Source: Melampsora larici-populina 98AG31
Taxonomy: Eukaryota > Basidiomycota > Pucciniomycetes > Pucciniales > Melampsoraceae
Direction of reading: 5' to 3'
Length of the DNA: 64,000 bases
NCBI RefSeq assembly: GCF_000204055.1
Contig: NW_006768845.1
Span: forward strand, 258,471 to 322,470
The stretch's first letter is position 1. Each line of letters begins with the position of its first letter. The position numbers and the translations under genes are program-made. Below are positions 11,156 to 23,400 of the stretch, piece after piece. The notes beneath the pieces were generated by a model that was not told the DNA's origin, searched no databases, and was given only the letters and a program-made list of their open reading frames with translations.

Positions 11156-12508
11156 TGGGAGTTCACCTTCACATTTTGCATTTCAAGAGGGAATTTTGCA
11201 ACTTGCTCTTGTAACAAAAATACAACAGGAGGTAACAATCCAAACCATTTGTATGAGGTCACAAGGGCACAGGTCTGGTATACATCTGTCATTTTCTTTT
11301 TTCTACATATAATTTTCCTTCATCACAGATCTTTGGAATTATCAATGCTATAAATGTAAATAGTGTGTCAAAGTGTTGCTAAAACAATGGGGCTCTTAGG
11401 GTGAGACCAATGGTAAAATGGTCAATGCCCTTGATCACTGGTCAACTCCAGTGAGAAATCTAGCAAATCCCAGTGAAATTAGGTTCCATGTGCTATAAAA
11501 TCCTAGAGGCAATTATAGACTGAGGCCTGTTACATTGCTCTCAGCAAGTCTTTCAGTTGTTCCTGGGATCCTGTGCCCTCAATTCATGTTTGACCACTTG
11601 AGATTGCAGGTATACAACTTGATCTTAGACCCATAAGACCTTGAGTGTGGCTTGGAGGAGCCTAAGTAATAGCAGGGAGGATTTGTCAAGCTGGGTCCAC
11701 TTACCTTCAAGGTTGTCACCTTTTTAACCTGATTGAGGCATGATCAGACTCTAATGGTAGGGGCTCCTTGGCCTCAGGACAAGGGAGTGGTTTTAAAATG
11801 AACTCTTGAGAAACTTTGTACAGAAAAGAGGTAGAACAGAAGTGCACCTTCAAAGGAGCTCCAGGGAGTTAGTGGAAGTGAGGACAAAGGATGGATGAAG
11901 GAAGAGAGGGGAGAGATGATATATTTCATGAAATTCTAAAAGCTAGAAGATCACAATGATAGTAGTGATGAATTTGTAAAGAGAAACTTTACAATCAAAT
12001 AACAGAGAACCACATCATTACCTGATTTTGGATTAATATTATTAAATATATATATATATATATAAACTTGATATTTCTCTTTTGTTCTGTTTTGTTGGTC
12101 ATAGTTTTAATATAGTCACTGTGTTTATTCATCTTGATTTCTTTCTTAATTCAAGTTAAAAGTTCAATCCTGATTGACTTTACTTTACTTTACTTATTTC
12201 TCCCATGAAAATATATACTCAAAAACAAGTTATAACCCCCCCAAAAAACCAAACAGTTTCTCCCCTTCTTACTTATTCTTTTTCATTAAGACCAATGAAC
12301 CAAAGAAGTAAAAACAAAAAGCCGGTTCAATAAAAGAAACCAAAAATTTACAAATCAAAGAAACATCTTCAAGTTATGAAAAAAAGCACAAGAAAAAAGA
12401 CCTCATAATACCAACATTTTAATAACCTTCAATTCCAATTTCAAGAAAAAAACTTATTTTATGAAAAGGGGTTTGATTGGATAGACAAATCAAGTTGGTA
12501 TGATTGGA
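11156..12508. other. Intergenic, with a TA microsatellite
   Basis: No supported gene is present. An alternating TA run lies at about 12,046-12,064, and a TTTACTTTAC-type run follows near 12,180. The stretch is the 3' flank of both neighbouring genes. Confidence 0.5.
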
Positions 12509-13888
12509 TCAAATTAAACCTTTAGCTACAGTTAATTCAGCGTTCATTATACTACTTGTAGCCGCTCCAATACTAACATTGTTAGTTAAAATAATAAATT
12601 TAATATCTAAAACTTCACACTATTTCCACCAAAAAAAAGCCCAAACAAAATAAGAAAACCTCTTCAGTCAACCAAACCCACAAACCGCGTAAAGACACCT
12701 AAAAAGAAGCAAGAAATCTTACTTTTCTAATTCGACCGATATTAATTCCAGATCCGTTTTGAAAATACCTATCAAGTCTAGGTTGAGGACGATCGATTTG
12801 ATGATGAACAAAGATTGGAAACTGAGGAGCCGAAAAACACTGAAGTGAATTAGCATCAGTTCGATAAGATTTAAGGACCTGTTGAATTTCATCAATCGAA
12901 GGGATCGGTTTATTCTTAAATGAAACTGATACATCTGAAAGATGACCATCCAAGACCGGCACTCTTGTAGTCGTCACACTAATATCGATCCGATTAGTTT
13001 TCGTATGATTACAAGAAGTTTGAAGTTCATTTGATCTTAGAATGATTTCAGTTTGATCAGTTGATAAGTTTCCTAAGATCTTTTGGGTTTCCCATTGGAT
13101 CTTTTCTTCTTCTCCTTCAATATAAGGTATCACATTATCAAGTATATCTAAAGAAGATACACCAGGATATCCTCCACCTGAAATAGCTTGAAAAGTCGTC
13201 ATTCTGACTTTCTCAATCGGTCCAAATGATGATTCTAAGGCTTTTAAAACAACCACTAATCCTGTGGTAGAACAATTCGCATTGGTCACTATGAATCCTT
13301 TGGTGATCGGATAGCTTGGTGAAGTGAGTTGTGATCTTTGGTATGGGATTTGGTGTAGATGGTCTGGATTCACTAAAGGAACAACTAAGGGACACAACCC
13401 ATCTCTTCTAAAACTTTTCGAATTCGAAAACACTGGAAAATCTTTCAATCTAAACTTTGTTTCTAAAGTTTCAATCAAAACAAATCCCAAATCAGTTGAA
13501 GAACAAATCGGATTTGAGAGATTTACTGACCGATTTCTTCTGATACATCAGAATCTAATCCACTAAAGATAATCTCACATCCATCAAACTCCTTTGGATC
13601 ACATTCAGAAACCACTAAATCTTGAAAGTCTTGAGGAATAGGTACAGTTTGTTTCCATTTAACGATTGATTGATATGTTTGATTGGATGATCTTTTGGAT
13701 GCTCCGATTTTGATTAATTTAAAGTTGGGATGATTTGATAATAAGATTAAAAACCTTTGTCCTACTGTACCTATTAAGATGTTCCGGAGTGATTAGTTTT
13801 TGTTCATGGTTCATGGTGATGAATGTGATGATTTACCTGTTGCTCCCAGTACACCTACGTTGATAATTCGTTTTGAATCGGTGGTCAT
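12509..13888 (-). CDS. HOM2: Aspartate-semialdehyde dehydrogenase
   Basis: The exons on the minus strand are 13888-13837, 13770-13531, 13462-12723 and 12619-12509. Introns are 66, 68 and 103 nt, and the product is 380 aa, close to the fungal family length. The N-terminus carries the NADP-binding GVLGATGTVGQRF motif, whose second glycine codon is made by splicing. The catalytic cysteine is in TNANCSTTGL (about residue 161). The dimerisation and substrate segment PVFSNSKSFRRD is present. The last exon encodes LTNNVSIGAATSSIMNAEL, the family's C-terminal signature. The enzyme reduces aspartyl phosphate to aspartate semialdehyde in the cytosol, on the path to threonine, methionine and isoleucine (and lysine in some organisms). 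The gene is divergently paired with bL27m across about 220 bp. Confidence 0.93.
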
Positions 13889-14112
13889 TTTGTTATTTTT
13901 GATAAATTGATAAAATGGATGTTGAGTTAATTTCCTGAAACTAAGAAAATGTTGCAAACCAACCGAAACGGAAAGGAAAGTGTAAAATGTGTATGTAAAG
14001 TAAAAATATGTTTGTATCTAATGAAAAGTATGTTTATAAACAGTTCTTCAAATCACTTGGACATTTCTGGAATCGATTCAAATCCAACTTCCATCCTAGA
14101 CTATCTTCAAAA
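13889..14112. promoter_or_regulatory. Bidirectional promoter region HOM2 / bL27m
   Basis: The two start codons face away from each other across 224 bp, so both promoters must lie here. The segment is AT-rich, with no clear TATA box that I would defend. Confidence 0.5.
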
Positions 14113-15229
14113 ATGACACTCTTATCAAACTTACTCCATAAAAGAACCCAACCACTTCAACTCTTTAAACTCCTTCAAACCCAGCATCCAAACCCACGTA
14201 AATACCTCAACCCCTTCAAATTTAATCAAACCTAATCTCAAAAAACCCAATCAGAACCAAACCCGACCACAACTAACCAAACAAAATGATTTTGTTTTCT
14301 TAGTATCATTTCTACAAATCAGAACAGCAACAAAAAGAGCAGGAGGTTCAACAAAAAACAACAGATCTTCAGCCGGAAGAAGACTAGGTGTCAAAATCTT
14401 TGGTGGTAAAACTCTTCATCCCTCCTCCTCACCACCTTCTTCTCAACCAAAAAAAACCCAAAAAAAAGTTGAAATCTAATCTTTTTGGTAATTTGGAATT
14501 TCATAGGTCAATATGTAAACCAAGGAGAAATCATTATACGTCAAAGAGGTCAAAGATTTCATCCAGGTGAAAATGTTTGTATAAGTAAAGATCATAGTTT
14601 ACATGCCCAACGATCAGGATACGTTAAGTTTTATGAAGACCCTCGAGGGGATTCCATTGGGTATAGAGCTTTAAGTTTAAGACATCAAGCTCAACGAAAG
14701 TTTGTGGGTGTAGTACAAGATCGTGATCAGTTGAGTTTTCAAACCTTTAGTCCCGTGTTTCTTTTAGAAAGATTGATTTTTTTTCTTCTGGTAATAGAAC
14801 GCTTCCTAGAGATTTGAAAAGTGAAGGTAGGGCTAGACATTTTGGGTTGGTGGATTTGAATTCACATTTCAAACAAATCGAATTAGATAGTGCAAATAAC
14901 TTTAAGATTTCGAAATCCGATTTAATTTTAAAACAAACCGTTTGAAGAAATAAACTAATTTAGGAAGATCTGATTTGATGGATACCAGTTGTACAAGATG
15001 GAGAGAAAATAGAGAAAAAGATACATTGATTTATGAAGATAAGATAAAAAGGAATCTTCAAGAAACTAAATTTGATTGTCCAACTTACAAAACCAAACTC
15101 GTAATAAAATCATCATCATATGTATTCCCAAAACTCTTACAGAAAAAAGTCAATCAATTCAAAGTACATACCAAGCCAAAAAAAACAGATACCCAAGAGA
15201 AAGAAAACCAAACCAAAAGAAAAAGGTAA
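14113..15229 (+). CDS. MRP7: Mitochondrial large-subunit ribosomal protein bL27m
   Basis: The proposed exons are 14113-14197, 14304-14405, 14507-14729, 14768-14889 and 14964-15229. The family core is unmistakable: RTATKRAGGSTKNNRSSAG then GRRLGVKIFGGQYVNQGEI and RQRGQRFHPGENV, followed by HSLHAQRSGYVKFYEDP. A basic, Leu-rich start resembles a mitochondrial presequence. Two features are unusual. The frame changes between 14,729 and 14,768, which fits a 38-nt GT-AG intron or a sequencing/assembly indel in the nearby T run. The last exon, reached through a 74-nt intron with a good AACTAAT branch site, adds a charged C-terminal extension as in yeast bL27m. Without that splice the protein ends at 14,945. 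The N-terminal glycine-rich tail reaches the peptidyl-transferase centre in this family. Confidence 0.85.
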
Positions 15230-15255
15230 TAAGATGATCAGATTGATTTATTCAT

Positions 15256-16756
15256 TCATTCATAAGCCTCTTCACACCATCTTTGCCATTTCAAGATCAA
15301 TTTCTTAATAAACCGATCATAACTTCCTTGATCAAAAACAAACAATTCCAAATGAACATGACCACAATCGCCACACTTTCCATTCTCCAACTGAGACATC
15401 TGATTCGATAACCGATTCCTTTGACTAGATTGTAAATCCGACCAAGCATTAAGTTCCATCAAACAAAGTCTTTCCCAACGATGATGAAAGCTAAGTCCGA
15501 TCGGTTTAACTTTCTCAAACCCAGGTTGATAAGAATTAATGGCTTCTTGACGATGATCAAGTAAGGGAAAGACGTCTCTTAGGATAGGTTGTTTAGATGG
15601 ACATTGGGTTTTCCATTGAGTTAATCTTCGAATAGGTTGGATCGATCTTCCTACTTTGATCAGAGTGGTAGGGTAGGATGTTGATGAACTTCGAGTCGGG
15701 ATCATCTCGTGACAGTATAGGTATCCTTTTTGGGCTCGGTCTTGAGCACTGATCGGTTTGATCATTTCGTTTCTTAAGATCATTTTCGTTTGGTTGGGTA
15801 ATTCATCTGACATCCAATCTAATTTAAGATTCCAAAATGATCAGTGTTTGTTTGTTTGTTTAAATGAAAGGACAAATTAACTTGCCTTCAAATCGGATCC
15901 ATTTCCCATTGAAAAGAAATGTACCGAGTTGGTTTAGATTCAGTTTATAATGTTGAAAACAAAACTTAGGTAAACTGATCGGATCTTGATCTTGATTTGA
16001 TTCTAATAAGCTTTCTAATTGATTCAAAGCTTGATGAGTCAAAGTAGTAGAGCTCATAGGAGATGATGTCGAAGTAGTTGATGGTTTAGATGGAGTGCTG
16101 GGTTGTTTCATAGGTTTACGTGAACATGGTTTTCCTTCTCTTGTTGTTCCTTGACATCTTTCATTTGGATCTGGATCTGATGGACTGTTTGGGATGGGTG
16201 TTCGATTGGGTTTTGGGGTTCGATTGGGTGTTGAGTTTGGTGTGAGATTGATGGTTTCTGTTGGATTAGGTTTCTGTTTGGTTGGAGTTTCTTGATTTGG
16301 TTTTGAGTTTGAGTTTCCTGTTTGATATGGATTGCTTGGCTTGGTGATCGATATCGGTGGCTTTGTTATCGGTGTAACTGGCTTTGTGATTGGTGTAACT
16401 GGCTTTGTGATTGGTGTGACTGGCTTTGTGATTGGTGTGACTGGCTTTGTGATTGGTGCGTTTGGCTTTGTGATAGATTGATTTGGTTTGATTAGAATTG
16501 GTCTTTTTTCATGAGAATGATGATGATGATGATGATGATGATTTGATGAATTCCAAGTTTTTGATTTTGGTTTTCTTCTTTGATGATTATCTAAATTGTT
16601 TGTTGTTGTTGTATTATTTGTAGTGAATAGTTTTAATTTATTTTTAAAATGTTCTATAAATGATCCAAAGCTGATTTCTGATTTGATTTGTTCTTCTTGT
16701 TTTTCTTTTTGATTTGATAATGATTTGATGTGTTGATTCTGATGAGTGTTTTCCAT
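15256..16756 (-). CDS. T5orf172 / DUF1766 (GIY-YIG-like) domain protein
   Basis: Two exons (16756-15886 and 15818-15256) are joined by a 67-nt intron with a GC-AG boundary (GCAAGT donor), giving 477 aa. The N-terminal half is low complexity: a histidine run from a GAT-repeat microsatellite, about seven tandem copies of a P-I-T-K-P-V-T heptad (16,340-16,490), and Pro/Asn-rich stretches. A zinc-binding motif follows, CQGTTREGKPCSRK, with FCFQHY further on. The second exon holds the T5orf172 domain: GYLYCHEM, TLIKVGRS, RRLTQW, and a C-terminal CGDCGHVHLELF motif. Fungal proteins of this architecture are common, but their role is not settled. A GIY-YIG-like nuclease fold is the usual inference. 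The stop lies 26 bp from the proposed end of bL27m, tail to tail. Confidence 0.85.
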
Positions 16757-19700
16757 GGATTCTACCTATCTATCTATATAGAACAGTCAAGAAGTGAAAA
16801 GTAAACAGTGAAAGGTAAAACAGTGAACAGTGAAAAAGTGAATAGTGAAAGAGATGAAAGAGATGAAGTGGTCTGCTGTGAAGTCAATCAACTCTATTTG
16901 AAGGTCAGCTTAAGCACAGCCTTAGTAAATCACAATTTAGACCTTCTCATCTAAATTTCAAATTCAAAACTTTTAAGTATCTTGTACCTAACAAAGGCTA
17001 TCGTTCTGTTTCCCTCTCAAGCTCCATGTATTCAGCTTCATGACCCCTTGATGTGAAAAGGCCTTTGAGCAATGATACTGAACAAGTCTTGAACAACTCA
17101 TCGATCTCCTCGTTTCCTTTCGTTCTTGGCATCATACATTCTTCAACTTGGTGATCATTCATCAGATTCCTTCTCATTTACTTTGTCATTGATGTACTCA
17201 GCAGTCAAGCAATGCTTTCGGGCGATCCAAATCTCAAAAGGAAAACTATCCCTTTATCGTACAAACCAACTTCTCTAGAGCTGACTTCAGTTGAGTGATT
17301 TAGGTGATCGGTTCAAGCCATCAAGATCTCTACTTTTCTCTGAACCAGAATCGATGCAAATATGGTTAAAAAAAATTAAGTTTCATCACTCGTAGTTCCC
17401 ATATCACCTTGCCTCATCAGAGCATTTCTTTTGACCAGTTAAAAGATCCATTCCTTTCTGATCTTTCATTCAGTATCTGTGTCTTTTTCATCTTCATGGG
17501 ATCTTGTGTTTTTTTGATAAGGTAAAGTATCTAACTAGCTGATCAAGATGGTCATAAAAACAACTAATCAGACTTTTTCAATAAAGCTCACCAGACCCAA
17601 GATCATCAAACATCAAATTATGGTAAAGTGTCTAGTTACTACATGTTTACTTATCAAAAATAAAAAAATGATTCTTAAAAAGAAGATGACTTTGTTATTT
17701 TAGGTAACTGATTGGAATATCAGAATGACAAGTACACTTGTAAAACAAAATGTGTCATCAACAGTTTGGGTTTTCATGATCCCTAAAAGTGGTAAATAAC
17801 AAGCATCCTAGGTTTACCATTTTCTCACTTAATTCTACCATTTTTTTGGCTGGACATACAGCTTATTTCTTGATATACTCAAATCAGATCAAATAAAATT
17901 TAATCATTAGTTTATTCCACTAAATTTTTCAAAGCTAACTTATCATATGGCCTGGTAGTAGTGGTCTTTCAAAAAACATTAAAGAATAGTATATACTTGT
18001 GTAAGGTATGAAGAAATTTCTGATATAGTAGAGGTTTTGATTTTTGATTTTGGCTCTCAGTATATACTTGAATTTTTCTCGCCATGAGAAGGAAACCCCT
18101 TGACCAATCCATTCACAGTGGTTATTAGGGTAAGTGCTTATGCTTCAGGCGCCAGCTGATGCGTTCGATCTCAGAGGATCCACCCAATCATATGGATTGA
18201 ATGCTTTTGAATAAAGCTATGGCGTGGGTAGCAGGCTCTTTGCTGCCTATCCCAAAACAAAACATGGAGCTTTGCAATTGAACAGGTTTTTCCAACACTC
18301 AAATTCTAGCTGGATTATCTCCTCTTGACTTTTGATACTCTATGCTTCCTTCAAGTGTGTAAATCTATTTTTCACGTCTTCAAAATTGACCCAAATATTC
18401 AATAATGATCATCTTCCAAAATTCTTGGATAAGCAAACATTTGAAAACTGAAGGGATTGATCGAAGTCATTGTAAGAGGGTACCTCATCAGAAGATTCGT
18501 TTTTTAAGAAACAGTACACAACCTTGCATTCAATGACAAATCTCACAAGAAATTCAACACCAGGTGATTGAATGTCAGAATCATCAAAATTATATCTCAA
18601 GATCAAATCCTTTAGAATTCTTTTCCATCTTATCATTCTTTTTCTGTTCTCCATCTAAACATCCAAATTTTCAAGCACTTGTAAACATGAGATCTTTCCT
18701 TTGGAAAATTGGTCTACATCTTCAAGCCATTTGGTCAAGATGATGGCTATGAACAAAATCGTGAATGGTTCAACCTCAAAGGTATAAGAAGGAATTGCTC
18801 GTCAACAAGAATCAAAAAATACATACCCATGAAGGTTTCAAGGGAGATCAGAGTTCCACAGTGATGGCTAACCGTGCAAACTACAGACTCAGTTGAAGAG
18901 GGACTGGTTGCAGGACCCTCAATTGATGACTTGAAGGTTGTTGGGTTTCTATCATTGTTTGGTCAGCATATATCTTTTGTTCATCTTGCACTTGATAACT
19001 GTCCACATGGGGCTGCAGGCAACAGATTAAAATTGAATCAGTTCTTGATGGGATTGAGGAAATCACTGAGTGTCATCAGCTAACTTGAAACAAGAAGCCA
19101 ACCCAAAGCTGATCTGAGCAGCCCCAGCTGGTGCAGAGGCACACTGACAAGATCAATGAAGTTCCATTGAGTGGTATCTCTTATATAAAACTGATGTGAG
19201 GGGATGAAGGATGTCATTTCAACAATAAAGCTTGCATTCCAAAGCGCTGATTGTGCACGCAACACTGTCTAAACCCTGGGTTGGCCAAACAGGGCTTTCT
19301 CAATCTCAATTTCAATGGCACATGGAATTTAACTCAGATTAAGTTTAGTGCTGGCATTACTGTTACGTAGATATCCGCCATTGATATTTTGAGCTTCATC
19401 AACTCTCTTTCTAAAAGAAAGATAACATACCCTTGGATCAATCATACTTTTACGCCTTTGGTGGAATTCAAGAGTACATATAAGACTACCCACTTCTCTT
19501 GACCGTACCAATATGCCTAGTTTTATGACAACTATTGGCTTCATCATGAATCTTAGCTGATAATGATTAAAAGAAGCCATACACATTATGCAGAGTTGAG
19601 TTCAACCTCTGGGGTCTACTCAAATTTATTTGTTCATCATGCTTTCAAATGATTTCACTCTACCATGATTGAAATCTGAATCAATATTCGGGGTCTGAGT

Positions 19701-20450
19701 TATGAGGATGTTGTGGGATTGGAGAATCAGGATCACTAAGTGATCCCTTAGGCGCATTACACTTACAGATGTTTCTACTCAAATGCACATATCAGGATAT
19801 GTTTCTCTTATATCATCATTCCATGTAATTGAGTTCTCTAGAATCATATATAGATTAGATCAATCATCATGTTGTTCTTTCTCTCTATCAAATTCAACCT
19901 TCTATTGTGTTACAATCTACTTTTACAGATTGTTGTTTCTCTTTTGATCACTAGAGTCTTCCTCCGTAAGACTGAGCGTGATCTCAAACCTTTACAGGGA
20001 AAGTGAAACCTACAATATTGTAAGATCTTTAGTCCAACATTTTTTTGTGGTAAAACAGAAAAATTAGTGGATGAAATACTTCTATCTATTATCATGAGAT
20101 AAAAATTATGTGATTTATTTTAGAAAAACTAAAAAAGCAATTTGGTAAAAATATAGTCATGACACACCAGCACAGTAATAATATTATTCATCTGATATCA
20201 ATGTTAAGCATTGGACCTTTTTTTGTTATCCTTCACCTCCGATTGGCGGAGAAAAGGTTGGCTCAAACCAAAATTTCATTAGATTCTTGAAGCAAACCTT
20301 ACCTTCTCTTTCTTGAGCAATACCCCCTTCACAGTAGCCAAATGTATAGGTGTCTAACACAACTAGCAAACATTGTTGAATGTCTGAAGATCACAAATTG
20401 CTATCAGCAAGATTGAATATATAAAGCATCTTCAATTATCCTCAATCCAA
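16757..20450. other. Long region without supported genes
   Basis: Only short unsupported frames are seen on either strand. One segment (about 18,115-18,190) resembles a tRNA-derived repeat and is treated separately. The remainder is AT-rich single-copy-looking sequence without recognised transposon ends. Confidence 0.4.
18115..18190 (+). repeat. Possible tRNA-derived sequence (weak)
   Basis: An A-box-like AGTGGTTATTAGGG is followed about 45 nt later by a B-box-like GCGTTCGATCTC. The arms do not fold into a normal cloverleaf, so this is at most a tRNA relic or the head of a SINE. Confidence 0.25.
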
Positions 20451-23400
20451 TCAGATATTCCCCGTGACCTTATTCAGTAGATAAGAAAGGAAGCTACTAC
20501 CGAGTCCTCTTGGCTCAACGTTCCATCTAGCCCTTTTCTCGAGGCAGATCTTTGCCTTGACTTTGGTGTCTGAATCCAAATCCATGTCCCTGAATATCTT
20601 TTTCCATTTCACTATTCCAACTTCAAGATCGCGGGGGGTCAATCTTCTGAAGTGTGTTAAACCTAATTGCTTTCCAACCCTGTCGGCCACTTCAGCCATC
20701 TGGCCTAAATGAACACCTTCATCGTTCCACATCAAAAAATCACCAAGGCTCCACCATGGACTGACAGGTGGTCGACCTAGTCCACGAAGAATTGCAGAAT
20801 CTCCTAGGAGTTCGAAGTCTGAGCTCAGGATTAGACTCTTCATTCTGGCTTGGTATGTGGACCAAAGGGTAGGGTGTTGGTGAAACCACTCTCTTTCAGG
20901 AGATTCTCCCCATGATTTTGCACGGATTGGATACACTTCTGGGTAATTTTTTCGGGTGAGCATCTTTCCATACATGTGGATTAATGTAATTCTAGGTCCG
21001 AAAGGTTCAAACCCGTCCTCGTGAGGCATTCCAAAATGTAACAAGTCGCCAATTAGAAGTAAGTCAAGTACATTGAGACCTTGCCATCTTGCATCTTGTA
21101 GTTCATCTTCGCTCCACCATCTGCCCACAGAGTCTCGTTGTCGCATGTAGTTTATCAAATCTACCCGCTTCTTAAATTCTGACACTCCCAGAACCTCAGT
21201 CAAGACTTCTTTCTCCGATTCCGATAATGTTGTTACACCCAAACTTAGTTGAACCTTGAGGTCATCGGATTTATGGATGTGAGAGAGGGCTGGACAGAGT
21301 TCTTCAATTCGAAAAAGATTGTTCCATCTATTGATCGTGACTGAATCAAGGCGTGGCTTTACCTTTGTGTATCGCGCCCTGATGTCATAATGTTTTAGTT
21401 GATGAAGTAAATTGCATCCTCCGCTGATGTTCTTTTTCTGAGGCTTTTGAATGCATTTGGGTCCAGATCTGAATATCTTTCCAATCAGTGTGGTCGCTGG
21501 TCCTGATGGTCTCGTAATCCTTTTGCTGGAGATTTAGTCGTAGGAAATCACGATCGTCGTCGACCTGGAGACTTCTAGTTATTGCCTCCAGGGCAGGGTT
21601 GTCTGATAGTTCTTTGAAATTCTCGGCTGTGTTGACATCCGCAGAGGTTGCACTCGCAGGCAAGGAAACTTTCTTTTTTCTCTTTCTTCGACTAGGATGT
21701 GTCTGGACACGTGTGGAAGTCGGGAGCGCGCTCGAACTTTCACTGTCCAAAATTGCACCTGTGGAGTCGTGAACTTTTTCATGTTGGGATTCTTCAATGT
21801 ATTTAATTTCTTCCGTAGACATTTTAACTCCGTTGGGATCAGGCTCATATTTACCCATCCACTTTAGAGGATTAAGAGATTTGAGTAATCCAAGAAATTG
21901 GGAGGTGGATGAGGGAAGGAAGGGTAGATTGCCAGATGGGGTATTTGCTCGCAAGTGAGAAATCATCGGAGCTACATTCGACCAGAAATTCTGTCCTGCT
22001 GTAGTCGAGTCGATTGAGGTAGATGTTTGGGGATCGATTTTGACATCTTTGCCCTTGGCCACTGTGCTAGCACGAGTCTTGGAAGGTTTAGACTTGGGCG
22101 CAACCTTTTTGTTCTGATTCAAAAGATTTGGATCTGCGAAGTCCAGGTCTTCTAACAAAGCTTTAGATGCTTTCTTTTGACTCTTGAAATCGTCTTCCGG
22201 TAATTCTAGCTTGGACAACCTGGAGGAAAGGAAGACCATCATCATTGAGTAACTCATTCCTGACTTGTCAAGTTGTCAGTGGGTTGCGTTACTTACATGT
22301 TCACCCGACGCTGCGGAATTCTGTCATTGTCTGGATTGGAAGTACCAGATTTCAACTTTTCTAGATTACTGACGCCACTTTCAAGGAGTGAATCTGCCCC
22401 AGAATGCCCAGGGCGACTTGAAGAGTCCAGGGAAGTTTTGAGTGACGAGTACAAAGGAGCTTGAGATATGGAACTTTGCCCTCTTGAATCCTCAAGCCTC
22501 GGAGACCGCTCTAATTGGGCCCTCTTGAATGTGGCTTCCATATCAGCTCTTTTATCTTCATTTGTTGTGATAACACTCCGTACAGATTCCAATTTTTTTG
22601 GTCTTTTCTTGAATTCTCGAACAACCGGAGTAGCTGGAGTCAATGACTTTGCGGGAGTCTTCAGTTTGTCGGGGTTCCTTGCGTTAGTCACGGAATTTGA
22701 AGATGAAGGTGCCTCTGCCGAAATTTTCTTGCCCTCGGAACTCGAAAAAGATGGGCTTAGATGTTTGTACAAGGAAAGTGGTGCGGTGACACGATTATCC
22801 GAATCGATGTTATCTTTCAGAGCCGGGAATAGTTTCAAGTCCTTCACATCCAAGAAAGGCGCATTTTCAAGTACAGGGGGTTGGTCTTGGAGCTCTGAAG
22901 AAGTGGCTTGAGTCGCTCTTGGATCCCTTTCAGATTCTGCATCTTCTCTGCGGGAAGATGCCCTGCTGGACACTAGATCATGTGACAACTGGTCCTCATG
23001 AAGTCCTGTCGTGTGTTCCTCTAGGCTTTCCTTGCCAGCTGGAGATACATGCGGCTTAGGACCTGTATTATCTTCCGGACCCGCGAAGAGCGTCGGGGTT
23101 TTCACATCCAAGACAGGTGTGTGTTCATTTACAGAGGGTCGGTCTTGAAGCTTTGACGAAGAGGTTTGAGCTTCCTCCGGCTCCCTGTTAACCTCTGGAT
23201 CTGATCTATGAAAGGATGCCTCGCTAGAAATAGAATGTGGCGACAACTGATCCGCATGAGGGCTGATGGTCGGTTCTTCCAGGCCTTGGCTGTGAGCTGC
23301 AGCAAGGTGCCAAGAAGTGGTAGGGTTATTGGCTCGCGGAGAATCTATATTGACCCGATGCTGTCCAATGAGTATTTCCTTCGCTGATGACCGCTCTGTC

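Noticed and set aside
18874..19083. A 69-codon frame reading VEEGLVAGPSIDDLKVVG
   Set aside because: Isolated, short, no splice partners, and an equally long frame exists on the opposite strand.
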